Origin: Deltaproteobacteria bacterium
GTDB lineage: Bacteria; Desulfobacterota_B; Binatia; UBA9968
Direction: 5' to 3'
Length of the DNA: 7,927 nucleotides
Assembly (NCBI GenBank): GCA_016193385.1
Contig: JACPSF010000329.1
Location: 1-7,927, forward strand
The position numbers and the translations under genes are program-made. Numbering within the stretch: position 1 is the stretch's first letter; each line of letters starts with the position of its first letter. The notes beneath the pieces are model-generated. The model saw nothing but the letters and a program-made list of their open reading frames with translations, had not been told where the DNA came from and searched no databases. This document shows, in pieces, positions 1 to 5,827 of the stretch.

Positions 1-120
1 AAAGGGCGCGTGAGGATCTGCAGCAGATGCTGGCTCGCCAGCGCCAGAGTCTCGGCGGCATGCCGCCGAGACTCTGGCGCTGGCGAGCCAGCATCTGCTG
101 CAGATCCTCACGCGCCCTTT
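1..120. repeat. Perfect 120-bp palindrome (60-bp inverted repeat, no loop) at the left edge
   Basis: Bases 1-60 are the exact reverse complement of bases 61-120, with no mismatch and no spacer; the centre lies between 60 and 61. I checked this ten bases at a time. The right arm (61-120) is ordinary coding sequence of the FIST gene on the minus strand, read as DLQQMLARQRQSLGG and the residues just before it. The left arm is that same sequence turned back on itself, and it starts at base 1 of the window. This is the expected look of a foldback chimera or assembly error at a contig end. A true hairpin end of a linear replicon would look the same, but it would have to lie inside a conserved gene. 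Bases 1-60 should not be treated as reliable genomic sequence. Confidence 0.97.
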
Positions 121-1033
121 GGGAATCGCGCAGGGTGAAGACCATTTGCTCGCCCTCGAAGACCTGTTCACCCACCGCTAGAACCCCTTTTTGCGGATCG
201 AGCCCCACGATGTTGCGCACCAGGTATTGCCCCGGGGCCACGCTGTTCTGTCGGCGATCTGCGGGCAGGCCGGCGAAGACAAACGCGAGGGCACGTCCGA
301 TGTCTTCGAGGAGAGGCCCTTTGATAACTTTGGCGAAGACCTCAAAGGCGGGGCGGTGATCTAGCTCCAGGATGAGATTTCCTTGTGCCTTGGTGATCAC
401 CATCGGCTCAGTGATCGGCTGGCATCCCTGAGTGATATCAATCGAGGACTGAAATGGGCCGTTGAGCCAAAAGCCGGAGATGGAATTGGAGGTGATCTTG
501 TCGCCGAAGAGCTGGTAGGTTTTTCCCCGACTCCCGTTCTCTGAAGAACCTGCCCCTACAACGGGAAGAGACCCAAGCCCTTCCTCGATGCCCTCGAAGA
601 GCCGACTTGGCTGAGCGTTATAAGGATCGGGGAACAAGACCAAAAGCGATTCCCTCTCGGGCTCGATCTTGACGGCCCGGGCGATCTCCCTCCCCATCTC
701 GTGATCGCGACCTTTCAGGGGGTTAAACCATAGCGGGTGAGCTCGGAGATCCTCTGATGAGAGAACTAAAACAGCGATCCCCGGGGCTCCTTCGATCTCT
801 CCATCACGACTCAGCACACCTGCGCCGCTCGAGCCGACGATCGTTTCGGTTTGCGTTATCGCCCTTGTGACACTAAGGAGCTTCTGGCTGTCGTCGAGGT
901 GATCAACGGTAAAGAAGACGAGGACCAAATCTGCCTCAGCGATCCCCCCCTGGGTCATCGCCTGCGCGGCCGCCTCCCTCGCGGCCTGTTCTGTTACGGA
1001 GTTGGCGGACTGACCGACGCCTGCTCGGAGCAT
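1..1033 (-). CDS. FIST N/C domain sensor protein, C-terminus missing (partial)
   Basis: The reverse complement from the ATG at 1031-1033 gives an uninterrupted frame to the window edge, beginning MLRAGVGQSANSVTEQAAREAA. An in-frame TAG lies three codons upstream and no other start is available; the SD is weak (GGGG two bases before ATG). Residues about 25-200 match a FIST_N domain (VFFTVDHLDD, IVGSSGAGVLS, LVLFPDPYNAQPSRLFEGIEEGLG, VVGAGSSE). Residues about 205-324 match FIST_C, including RPAFEVF near residue 227 and YLVRNIVGLDPQKGVLAVGE near 270. FIST proteins are soluble sensory proteins thought to bind small ligands, often linked to signal transduction; the ligand here is unknown. Real sequence ends near residue 324 (base 62), and the next 20 codons are the mirrored palindrome arm. 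The family is usually about 380-400 residues, so the last 50 or more are missing, where the Cys-containing FIST_C terminus would lie. It is divergent from gloB, with 148 bases between them. Confidence 0.88.
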   Translation of the reverse strand, partial: MLRAGVGQSANSVTEQAAREAAAQAMTQGGIAEADLVLVFFTVDHLDDSQKLLSVTRAITQTETIVGSSGAGVLSRDGEIEGAPGIAVLVLSSEDLRAHPLWFNPLKGRDHEMGREIARAVKIEPERESLLVLFPDPYNAQPSRLFEGIEEGLGSLPVVGAGSSENGSRGKTYQLFGDKITSNSISGFWLNGPFQSSIDITQGCQPITEPMVITKAQGNLILELDHRPAFEVFAKVIKGPLLEDIGRALAFVFAGLPADRRQNSVAPGQYLVRNIVGLDPQKGVLAVGEQVFEGEQMVFTLRDSQRAREDLQQMLARQRQSLGGMPPRLWRWRASICCRSSRAL

Positions 1034-1181
1034 GCCCCGAATCTATTAGAAAGGCACTCAGGCGGTCAAGTAGCGGAAGGTAGCGATCCATTGCTCGCGG
1101 TCGGAAGGCTCGCTCCCCGAGCACGCCGATACAGGAGAGTGCCGTTGCTGACCTTTTCTGTTATCTGCTATAAGGTCGGCT
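1034..1181. promoter_or_regulatory. Divergent intergenic region with candidate gloB promoter
   Basis: This 148-base gap separates the divergent FIST and gloB genes and must hold promoters for both. On the plus strand TTGCTG (1145-1150) and TATAAG (1169-1174) are 18 bases apart and resemble sigma70 -35 and -10 boxes. If used, transcription would begin around 1181, so the gloB message would be leaderless or nearly so. The proposed -10 also overlaps AAGG (1172-1175), which could serve as the SD for the GTG at 1182. Both functions cannot be used on the same message, so either the promoter or the SD reading is wrong, or translation is leaderless. I see no clear promoter for the FIST side. Confidence 0.35.
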
Positions 1182-1949
1182 GTGAAAGTAGTCCAGATAC
1201 CGCTTTTGCGCGACAACTACGGCTACCTCGTCGTGTGTGAAACAACCGGAGAGGCGGCCGTGGTAGATCCCTCGGAAGGAGAGCCGGTTCTGCGCCGGGC
1301 GGAAAAAGAAAAGGTCCGACTCAAAGCGATTCTCAACACGCACCACCACCGGGACCATACCGGCGGCAATCCGTTCCTGCTGGAACGATTGCCCCTCGAG
1401 GTTTATGGACACAAGGTTGATCAGGACCGCGTCCCCGGCATGACACACCCGCTCGAAGACGGCGATGAGATCACGCTCGGCGAGATCAAAGCCAAGGTCC
1501 TATTTATACCGGGGCACACCAGAGGTCACGTTGCTTACCTGTTCGGAAACAAACTCTTCTGCGGTGATACGCTCTTCGTGGCCGGATGCGGCAGGCTCTT
1601 TGAGGGAACGGCCGAGCAGATGCTCGACTCGCTCAGCCGGCTAAAGTCGCTTCCCTCCGACACGCTGGTTTATTGCGGGCATGAATACACGGAGAAAAAC
1701 CTTCAGTTCGCTTTGACCGTCGAGCCGAACAATCCGAAGTTGGCTGAAAAAATGCAAAAGGTGCGAGCGCTCAGGGCGAACGGCGTCTCAACCGTCCCCT
1801 CGACGATGGCTGAGGAATGGGAGACTAACCCGTTCTTTCGTTGGGACAGCGAGGAGATCCGCGGCAGCGTCAGGAAGAACGCTCCCGGAATCTCGCTGGA
1901 CCCGGTTTCGGTCTTCGCCGAGGTGCGGCGACTGAAAGATCAGTTTTAG
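1182..1949 (+). CDS. gloB: Hydroxyacylglutathione hydrolase (glyoxalase II)
   Basis: This 255-residue protein has the metallo-beta-lactamase fold of glyoxalase II, which hydrolyses S-D-lactoylglutathione to D-lactate and glutathione in the cytoplasm, the second step of methylglyoxal detoxification. The binuclear metal motif THHHRDH is at 53-59 (His54, His56, Asp58, His59), followed by His112 (PGHTRGH), Asp129 (CGDTLF) and His167 (CGHEYT), so all seven ligands are present. The family signature GCGRLFEGTAEQM (135-147) and the C-terminal NPFFR substrate-binding region set it apart from generic MBL hydrolases. Length matches bacterial GloB (about 250). The start is GTG, with AAGG six bases upstream, and it places the conserved NYGYLV strand at the usual distance from the N-terminus. 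The AKR follows 21 bases after the stop and is probably cotranscribed. If the organism lacks glutathione, a related thiol ester is possible. Confidence 0.93.
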   Translation: MKVVQIPLLRDNYGYLVVCETTGEAAVVDPSEGEPVLRRAEKEKVRLKAILNTHHHRDHTGGNPFLLERLPLEVYGHKVDQDRVPGMTHPLEDGDEITLGEIKAKVLFIPGHTRGHVAYLFGNKLFCGDTLFVAGCGRLFEGTAEQMLDSLSRLKSLPSDTLVYCGHEYTEKNLQFALTVEPNNPKLAEKMQKVRALRANGVSTVPSTMAEEWETNPFFRWDSEEIRGSVRKNAPGISLDPVSVFAEVRRLKDQF

Positions 1950-1958
1950 GCGGTTTCG

Positions 1959-1970
1959 AAGGAGGTGATC
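1959..1970 (+). promoter_or_regulatory. Extended Shine-Dalgarno site, 12-nt match to the 16S rRNA 3' end
   Basis: The bases AAGGAGGTGATC directly precede the ATG at 1971. They are the exact complement of GATCACCTCCTT, the usual 3' end of bacterial 16S rRNA. The core AGGAGG ends five bases before ATG, a normal spacing. This decides the start: a GTG at 1965 in the same frame would lie inside the SD itself and adds only two residues, so ATG 1971 is preferred. Confidence 0.8.
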
Positions 1971-3086
1971 ATGACCCAGCCCGGTTGGGCGACGGCAGAA
2001 GGTACGCTGCGGTTTATCAGGCGATTTGACGGAAAGATCCCATCCGACCATTTTCGAGAGCACCAGGGTCTATCGCTCTCGTCGATCGGCATCGGCACCT
2101 ACCTCGGCGATCATGACGTCGCTACCGACGATCTTTACCAGCAAGCGGTCGTGCGCACGGTCGAGGTGGGGGGCAACGTCATCGACAGCGCTATCAATTA
2201 CCGCTTTCAGAGAAGCGAGCGCTCCATCGGGGCGGCCTTAAAAGAGCTGGCGCAGAAACGCATTAGCCGGAGCGAACTCGTCATCGCGACCAAGGGAGGC
2301 TTCATTCCCTTCGACGGGGCCCCGCCGCAGAACATTCGCAGCTATTTCGAAGAGACTTTTATCCGGCCGGGTATCGCGGGCTTTGGCGACGTGATTCAGG
2401 GATGCCACTGCATGACCCCAAAATATCTCCTGCACCAGCTCGAGTGCAGCCGCCGAAACCTCGATCTCGCCTGCATCGATATCTACTACGTGCACAATCC
2501 TGAAACGCAGCTCGCGGAATTATCGCGCAGTGATTTCAACGAGCGCCTATTGCGGGCCTTCGAGGCGTTGGAAGGGGCGGTGTCGGAAGGAAAGATAAGG
2601 ATGTACGGCACGGCGATCTGGAACGGCTACCGCAACGACCCGGCGGCTCGGGATTACCTCTCGCTGGCCGAAGTCGTGGAGATCGCCAAAAAGGCGGGTG
2701 GGGAAAAGCACCATTTCGGGGTCATCCAATTGCCTTTCAACCTCGCCATGCCGGAGGCCCTGACCAAGAGGAACCAGGAGCTCAACGGCGAGAGACTCTC
2801 GGCTCTGGAGTCAGCGCAGAGACTCGGGATCGCGGTGATGTGCAGCGCTTCCATCCTCCAGGGCCAGCTCGCGCGCGAACTGCCTCCCATTGTCCGGGAG
2901 GTTTTCGACAGCTTGGAAACGGACGCGCAAATGTCGATCCAGTTCGTTCGCTCCGCCCCGGGAGTCACTACGGCCCTGGTGGGCATGAAGCAGACGGGCC
3001 ATGTGGAAGAAAATCTTAAAGTAGCCAGGGTTCCACTCACGCCCTGGGAAGATTACGCGCGCCTATTCCAAACATCGCAAACTTGA
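1971..3086 (+). CDS. Aldo/keto reductase, large subfamily with central insertion
   Basis: This 371-residue NAD(P)H-dependent oxidoreductase has the AKR (beta/alpha)8 barrel. The catalytic tetrad is visible as Asp72 and Tyr77 (VIDSAINY), Lys108 (IATKGG) and His175 (IYYVHNPE). The N-terminal strand motif is SSIGIGTYLG (37-46), and the C-terminal cofactor-binding part is VRSAPGVTTALVGMKQTGHVEENL. Relative to AKRs of 300-330 residues it has about 35 residues between the Lys and His strands (112-152), including GCHCMTPKYL with Cys145, His146 and Cys147. The Tyr is followed by Arg-Phe where classic AKRs have Gly. The substrate cannot be read from sequence. It sits 21 bases after gloB, so it may reduce 2-oxoaldehydes or other carbonyls in the same detoxification route, but that is inference. 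The start is ATG 1971 behind a very strong SD. The second AKR in the window is convergent and not closely similar, so this is not a tandem duplication. Confidence 0.88.
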   Translation: MTQPGWATAEGTLRFIRRFDGKIPSDHFREHQGLSLSSIGIGTYLGDHDVATDDLYQQAVVRTVEVGGNVIDSAINYRFQRSERSIGAALKELAQKRISRSELVIATKGGFIPFDGAPPQNIRSYFEETFIRPGIAGFGDVIQGCHCMTPKYLLHQLECSRRNLDLACIDIYYVHNPETQLAELSRSDFNERLLRAFEALEGAVSEGKIRMYGTAIWNGYRNDPAARDYLSLAEVVEIAKKAGGEKHHFGVIQLPFNLAMPEALTKRNQELNGERLSALESAQRLGIAVMCSASILQGQLARELPPIVREVFDSLETDAQMSIQFVRSAPGVTTALVGMKQTGHVEENLKVARVPLTPWEDYARLFQTSQT

Positions 3087-3135
3087 ACTGCCGAGAAGGG
3101 GGCAGCGCTGGATGTGCTCTACGGCGCCAGGACAG

Positions 3136-4074
3136 CTAATCGCCGGAGACGCAATCCACGTTGGCAAAAATTTCTTTGAGCCGCTTTGTCACGGCGTCAG
3201 AAAGCGGAGGCTTGAGCAGAGAGTCGAGGTTCTGGCGCAAATGATCCGGGTTGCCCGTGCCCGTCAAGACCGTGTGGACTCCGGGCTCATATCGGCAAAA
3301 ACGATAGGCCGCATCGGGAATGCTCGAAGTCTCTGCGCCGCGGAGCAGAAAATTGAGAGGCTCCTCGCCTGCGCCTGCTCCGGCGTCAACCAATCTCTTC
3401 GCCTTTAGCTCATCCCACACATGTCTGAGGCGCGCCGGCTGGCTCAGGGCTCTGCGCACGGCGAACATCACCAAGACGCCGATGTTCTTCTGCAAAGTTT
3501 TCGGGAAGACCCTGGCCCGGGCCGATTGATTCAATATATTGAATCCAACCATCATCACATCCCAGAAATCATCCTCCAGCGCGAGCTGTAGCATCTCATG
3601 GCCAAATTCTTCCCGGAACGCTTCCGTGATGCCTAAAAAACGGAGCTTTCCCTCCTGGCGCAATTGGAAGAGTGTCGGCACGAGTTTTTCCAATACCACG
3701 GCGTATTCTTTCCGCTTAACGCTGTGGAGGTGGTAGATATCCACGTAGTCGGTCTTGAGCCGAACCAGGCTTTGCTCCAAACCGCGCTTTAGCTCCGCCG
3801 CGGGGTCGGGGTGACCCAGCGGCGGCAGCCTTTTGGTCGAGATCACCACACGGCTGCGGGGAACCGTTTCCAGGGCCTTCCCGACAACCTCCTCGGTCCC
3901 GTAGACATCGGCTGTATCGATCAGGTTGACACCCATATCGACGGCCTGTCTAACCAATAAAATCGCGTCCTTCTCAGTCTTGTTGACTCTCAAACCGAGA
4001 CGGCTCGACCCACCGCAGCTCAGGCCGGCGACGCTGACCTCAAGGCCGGTCCGGCCGAGAATGGCAAACTCTAT
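3136..4074 (-). CDS. Aldo/keto reductase with apparent ATA start codon
   Basis: Read from ATA at 4074-4072 this is a 312-residue AKR beginning (M)EFAILGRTGLEVSVAGLSCGG, the standard AKR N-terminus (ExxxLGRTGLxVS) that includes the first barrel strands. A GGAGG (4086-4082) lies seven bases upstream, so ribosome placement fits ATA exactly. No ATG, GTG or TTG exists in frame between the upstream TAG (4125-4123) and this point, only an unlikely CTG at 4101. The first standard in-frame start is TTG at 3993, which would remove 27 conserved residues. The tetrad is Asp53 and Tyr58 (NLIDTADVYG), Lys81 (ISTKRLPP) and His117 (YHLHSVKR). The C-terminal cofactor motif is TVLTGTGNPDHLRQNL. It is probably an NADP(H)-dependent carbonyl reductase with unknown substrate. 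It is last in the msrB-thioesterase-AKR run, 19 bases after the thioesterase stop. A sequencing error or ATG-to-ATA mutation is the alternative to a true ATA start. Confidence 0.86.
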   Translation of the reverse strand: MEFAILGRTGLEVSVAGLSCGGSSRLGLRVNKTEKDAILLVRQAVDMGVNLIDTADVYGTEEVVGKALETVPRSRVVISTKRLPPLGHPDPAAELKRGLEQSLVRLKTDYVDIYHLHSVKRKEYAVVLEKLVPTLFQLRQEGKLRFLGITEAFREEFGHEMLQLALEDDFWDVMMVGFNILNQSARARVFPKTLQKNIGVLVMFAVRRALSQPARLRHVWDELKAKRLVDAGAGAGEEPLNFLLRGAETSSIPDAAYRFCRYEPGVHTVLTGTGNPDHLRQNLDSLLKPPLSDAVTKRLKEIFANVDCVSGD

Positions 4075-4081
4075 GGGAACA

Positions 4082-4086
4082 CCTCC
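4082..4086 (-). promoter_or_regulatory. GGAGG ribosome binding site placing the AKR start at ATA
   Basis: On the minus strand GGAGG at 4086-4082 is followed by seven bases and then ATA at 4074-4072. It lies between the thioesterase stop (4096-4094) and the AKR. The last G of this site also begins a GTG-TTC-CCA-TAG triplet series in another frame, which ends at once and is too short to be meaningful. Confidence 0.7.
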
Positions 4087-4093
4087 GGGATCG

Positions 4094-4555
4094 CTACTCA
4101 GCGTCCCGACGGACGCGGACGCCTAACACTTCCGCCGTCGCGCAGACCTGATCCTCCACACTCAACGTGCAACTCACCCAAGTTTTTCGCCCCTCCACTT
4201 TGGTGATTCTGGCTCGCAGGTGCAAAGGCTTGGCGATGGGAGTCGGCCGGTGGTAGTCGACCTTCAGGTTGGCCGTGACATAAAATATCTTCGGCACGCT
4301 TCCAATGGGGCGCCCTTCCGTCTTATAGGCCTGTGCGATGGCGAGATTTAAACTGTGGCAATCGATAAGCGAGGCGATGATACCGCCGTTGACGATATCT
4401 TTCGACCCGCCGCACTGATGCGGCTCAGCCTGCCAGGCGCAGACAGCCTCGTCGCCATCCCAGTAGCTCTTGATTCGCAAGCCCTTCTCGTTGTCAGGGC
4501 CGCACCCGTGGCAATGGCTGACCGAACCCTGATCCTGGAAGGCCTGCTCGCTCAT
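4094..4555 (-). CDS. PaaI-like hotdog-fold thioesterase
   Basis: This 153-residue protein matches the PaaI/4HBT hotdog thioesterase family, which hydrolyses acyl-CoA thioesters and works as a dimer or tetramer in the cytoplasm. The start HCHGCGPDNEKGLRIK (14-29) is typical of the subfamily, where the Cys/His cluster precedes the first strand. The active-site helix is NGGIIASLIDCH (56-67), with Asp65 as the expected catalytic acid; Asn56 stands where many members have His. The central helix is followed by strands around VTANLKVDYHRPTPI and LHLRARITKVEGRKTWVSCTL. Length is normal for a single hotdog domain. The start is the ATG at 4555, 21 bases after the msrB stop, with only a weak purine-rich SD, so it may depend on coupling to msrB translation. 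The natural substrate is not known. It lies between msrB and the ATA-start AKR in one apparent transcript. Confidence 0.85.
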   Translation of the reverse strand: MSEQAFQDQGSVSHCHGCGPDNEKGLRIKSYWDGDEAVCAWQAEPHQCGGSKDIVNGGIIASLIDCHSLNLAIAQAYKTEGRPIGSVPKIFYVTANLKVDYHRPTPIAKPLHLRARITKVEGRKTWVSCTLSVEDQVCATAEVLGVRVRRDAE

Positions 4556-4576
4556 GGGGCCATCCGCCCGACACCC

Positions 4577-4975
4577 TCAAGCCTTTTTGCTCAGTTTGAG
4601 GGAGACCGAATTGATGCAATAACGCTGGTGCGTCGGCGCCGGACCGTCATCGAAAACGTGGCCTAGATGGGCATCGCACCGGGCGCACAGGACCTCCGTT
4701 CGGCGCATGAACAGGCTATGGTCTTGTTCCATCCGGACTCTCCCAGACGCGATCGGCTCCCAGAAGCTCGGCCAACCGGTCCCCGAGTCAAACTTGGTCT
4801 CTGAGCTGAACAGATCGTTGCCGCAACACGCGCATTGATAAATGCCTCTGTCTTTGCAGTCCCAGTATTTTCCGGTAAAGGCACTTTCGGTGCCCTTCTG
4901 CCGGCAGACATGGAACTGCTCGGGCGTGAGCTGTGCTTTCCATTCCGCTTCGGTCTTGATCACCTTCTCCTTCAT
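4577..4975 (-). CDS. msrB: Peptide-methionine (R)-S-oxide reductase
   Basis: This 132-residue protein reduces the R form of methionine sulfoxide in proteins, in the cytoplasm since no signal peptide is seen. The whole MsrB domain is present: the entry motif [14 protein letters not shown], zinc-binding pairs Cys48-Cys51 (CACCG) and Cys97-Cys100 (CARC), SGTGWPSFW (64-72), HLGHVF (103-108) and the catalytic Cys120 in RYCINSVSL. In the common two-cysteine type the recycling cysteine sits in SGCGWPSF; here that residue is Thr66, so this enzyme must use another cysteine (Cys24 and Cys40 are candidates) or reduce its sulfenic acid directly with a small thiol or thioredoxin. The start is ATG at 4975 behind AGGAGG four bases upstream, a strong SD. 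It heads the run continuing into the thioesterase and AKR. The CBS gene lies 89 bases upstream on the same strand and could be part of the transcript. Confidence 0.94.
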   Translation of the reverse strand: MKEKVIKTEAEWKAQLTPEQFHVCRQKGTESAFTGKYWDCKDRGIYQCACCGNDLFSSETKFDSGTGWPSFWEPIASGRVRMEQDHSLFMRRTEVLCARCDAHLGHVFDDGPAPTHQRYCINSVSLKLSKKA

Positions 4976-4999
4976 GATCCCTCCTCATCACGGTCTCCT

Positions 5000-5061
5000 G
5001 CCAAAACCGCGCCCGTCCCGATAAATCTCCGGCCCCGGTCTCCCCCGGCGAGGTTTTTGGC
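5000..5061 (-). other. Imperfect long-range inverted repeat in the CBS-msrB gap
   Basis: Reading the minus strand, GCCAAAAACC (5061-5052) and GGTTTTGGC (5008-5000) can pair as a stem of about nine base pairs with one bulged A. It closes a GC-rich 43-base interior. It begins four bases after the CBS stop and ends just before the msrB SD. It has no following T run and so does not look like an intrinsic terminator. It could be a structured leader or a processing site between CBS and msrB, or chance. Confidence 0.3.
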
Positions 5062-5064
5062 CCC

Positions 5065-5559
5065 TCAACTCTCCGGGGACGATGACCCTGGGGCTTTGGT
5101 TTTTTTTACCTTACCGCTGGGGACTTCGCCTAAGCTGCTTCCGCTCAAGACAAAGTTGAGGATGTCGCTCCGGGTAATAATGCCGACGAGCTTCCCTGCC
5201 TCTACGACCGGCAAGGAGCCGATACGGTGACGCTGCAGAAGCGTTACGGCGCTCGCAAGTGGGGTCTCTGGAGAAACCGTCATGAGGTTATATGACATGA
5301 TCTCTTCGACGGTATAAGTATCCGCAAACCGGTCGATCTCCTCGCCACGGTTAATGACCATGCTCGTGGGGTAGGCGTCTCGAAGATCCCGATCGGTGAC
5401 GATGCCTACCAACTTCCCGCCATCGAGCACTGGAAGCTGATTGATCCGGTGTTTGGCCATAATGCGCCGAGCCAGGCCGATGCTGTCGACGATCTCAACC
5501 GTCAAGACGTCCCGGGTCATCCACTGGGACACTGTGAATACCGAACTTTTTCCTGCCAC
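5065..5559 (-). CDS. Tandem CBS-domain protein
   Basis: This 164-residue protein consists of two CBS domains with no attached enzyme domain. CBS1 covers about residues 10-62 (VSQWMTRDVLTV, then LPVLDGGKLVGIVTDRDLRDA) and CBS2 about 82-137 (VEEIMSYNLMTVSPETPL, then LPVVEAGKLVGIITRSDIL). The TDRD (55-58) and TRSD (129-132) motifs carry the Thr and Asp that usually contact the ribose and phosphates of adenine nucleotides. Such Bateman modules sense AMP, ATP or related ligands, and stand-alone ones often regulate partner proteins in trans; the partner here is unknown. The start is GTG at 5559 with an AGGGAGA-type SD about nine bases upstream, and the next Met would cut into CBS1. The tail from about 138 is Ser/Gly/Lys-rich and probably disordered. 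It is divergent from ttuB and upstream of msrB on the same strand. Confidence 0.9.
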   Translation of the reverse strand: MAGKSSVFTVSQWMTRDVLTVEIVDSIGLARRIMAKHRINQLPVLDGGKLVGIVTDRDLRDAYPTSMVINRGEEIDRFADTYTVEEIMSYNLMTVSPETPLASAVTLLQRHRIGSLPVVEAGKLVGIITRSDILNFVLSGSSLGEVPSGKVKKTKAPGSSSPES

Positions 5560-5827
5560 CGCTGAAATCTCCCTCTATCCGTCAGAAGCCAGGCCGCGAA
5601 AAAGGACCATGCCGGGGACCGGATAACCGCCCCGCTCATTCTGGCGGCCTTGACCGCCATTTGTCAAACAGAGCCTGACAGGTCGGAGTGGCAGCCACCG
5701 AAATGTTTGACCACGAAAGCCCTCCGAAGCGTAAATTATCAGAGGCGGCGATGACTTGCCAGCAGGTAAAATTGACACCCCCCTGCCCTGCCTGCTATGG
5801 TGATTTCCCCCTTTGAGCAAAGACCCG
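5560..5827. promoter_or_regulatory. Divergent regulatory region between the CBS gene and ttuB
   Basis: This 268-base gap has no convincing gene. It contains the ttuB promoter near its right end and two weak candidates for the CBS gene on the minus strand. The first is TTGACA (5667-5662), 18 bases, CAGAAT (5643-5638). The second is CTGGCA (5762-5757), 16 bases, GATAAT (5740-5735). Overlapping the first is a six-base-pair hairpin, TGGCGG (5642-5647) with CCGCCA (5654-5659), and a second dyad, TTGAC (5650-5654) with GTCAA (5663-5667). These could be an operator, but short dyads are common in GC-rich DNA. Confidence 0.35.
5772..5801 (+). promoter_or_regulatory. Sigma70-type promoter for ttuB-ttuA
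   Basis: TTGACA (5772-5777) is a perfect -35 consensus. After an 18-base spacer TATGGT (5796-5801) serves as -10 and is preceded by TGC, which makes an extended -10 (TGnTATGGT). Transcription would start near 5808, about 20 bases before the ttuB ATG at 5828. The spacer is a run of C and T. It is the best promoter match in the window. Confidence 0.6.

Noticed and set aside
1..120. Hairpin telomere of a linear replicon or phage
   Set aside because: The foldback falls within a conserved FIST_C domain that would be left incomplete, and there is no AT-rich or repeat structure as expected at known covalently closed ends. A contig-end artefact is simpler.
851..1240. Plus-strand open frame of 129 codons across the FIST start and gloB start
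   Set aside because: It is antisense to the FIST gene and overlaps the gloB start; its translation is low-complexity and has no family resemblance.
1965..1970. GTG at 1965 as start of the first AKR
   Set aside because: It lies within the SD sequence and adds only two residues; ATG 1971 has ideal spacing.
3088..3105. CTGCC/GGCAG hairpin after the first AKR, as an intrinsic terminator
   Set aside because: The stem is only five base pairs and there is no T run on either strand.
1971..4074. Two AKR genes as a recent inverted duplication
   Set aside because: The proteins differ in length, insertions and residues around every catalytic position, and no nucleotide repeat is visible between them.
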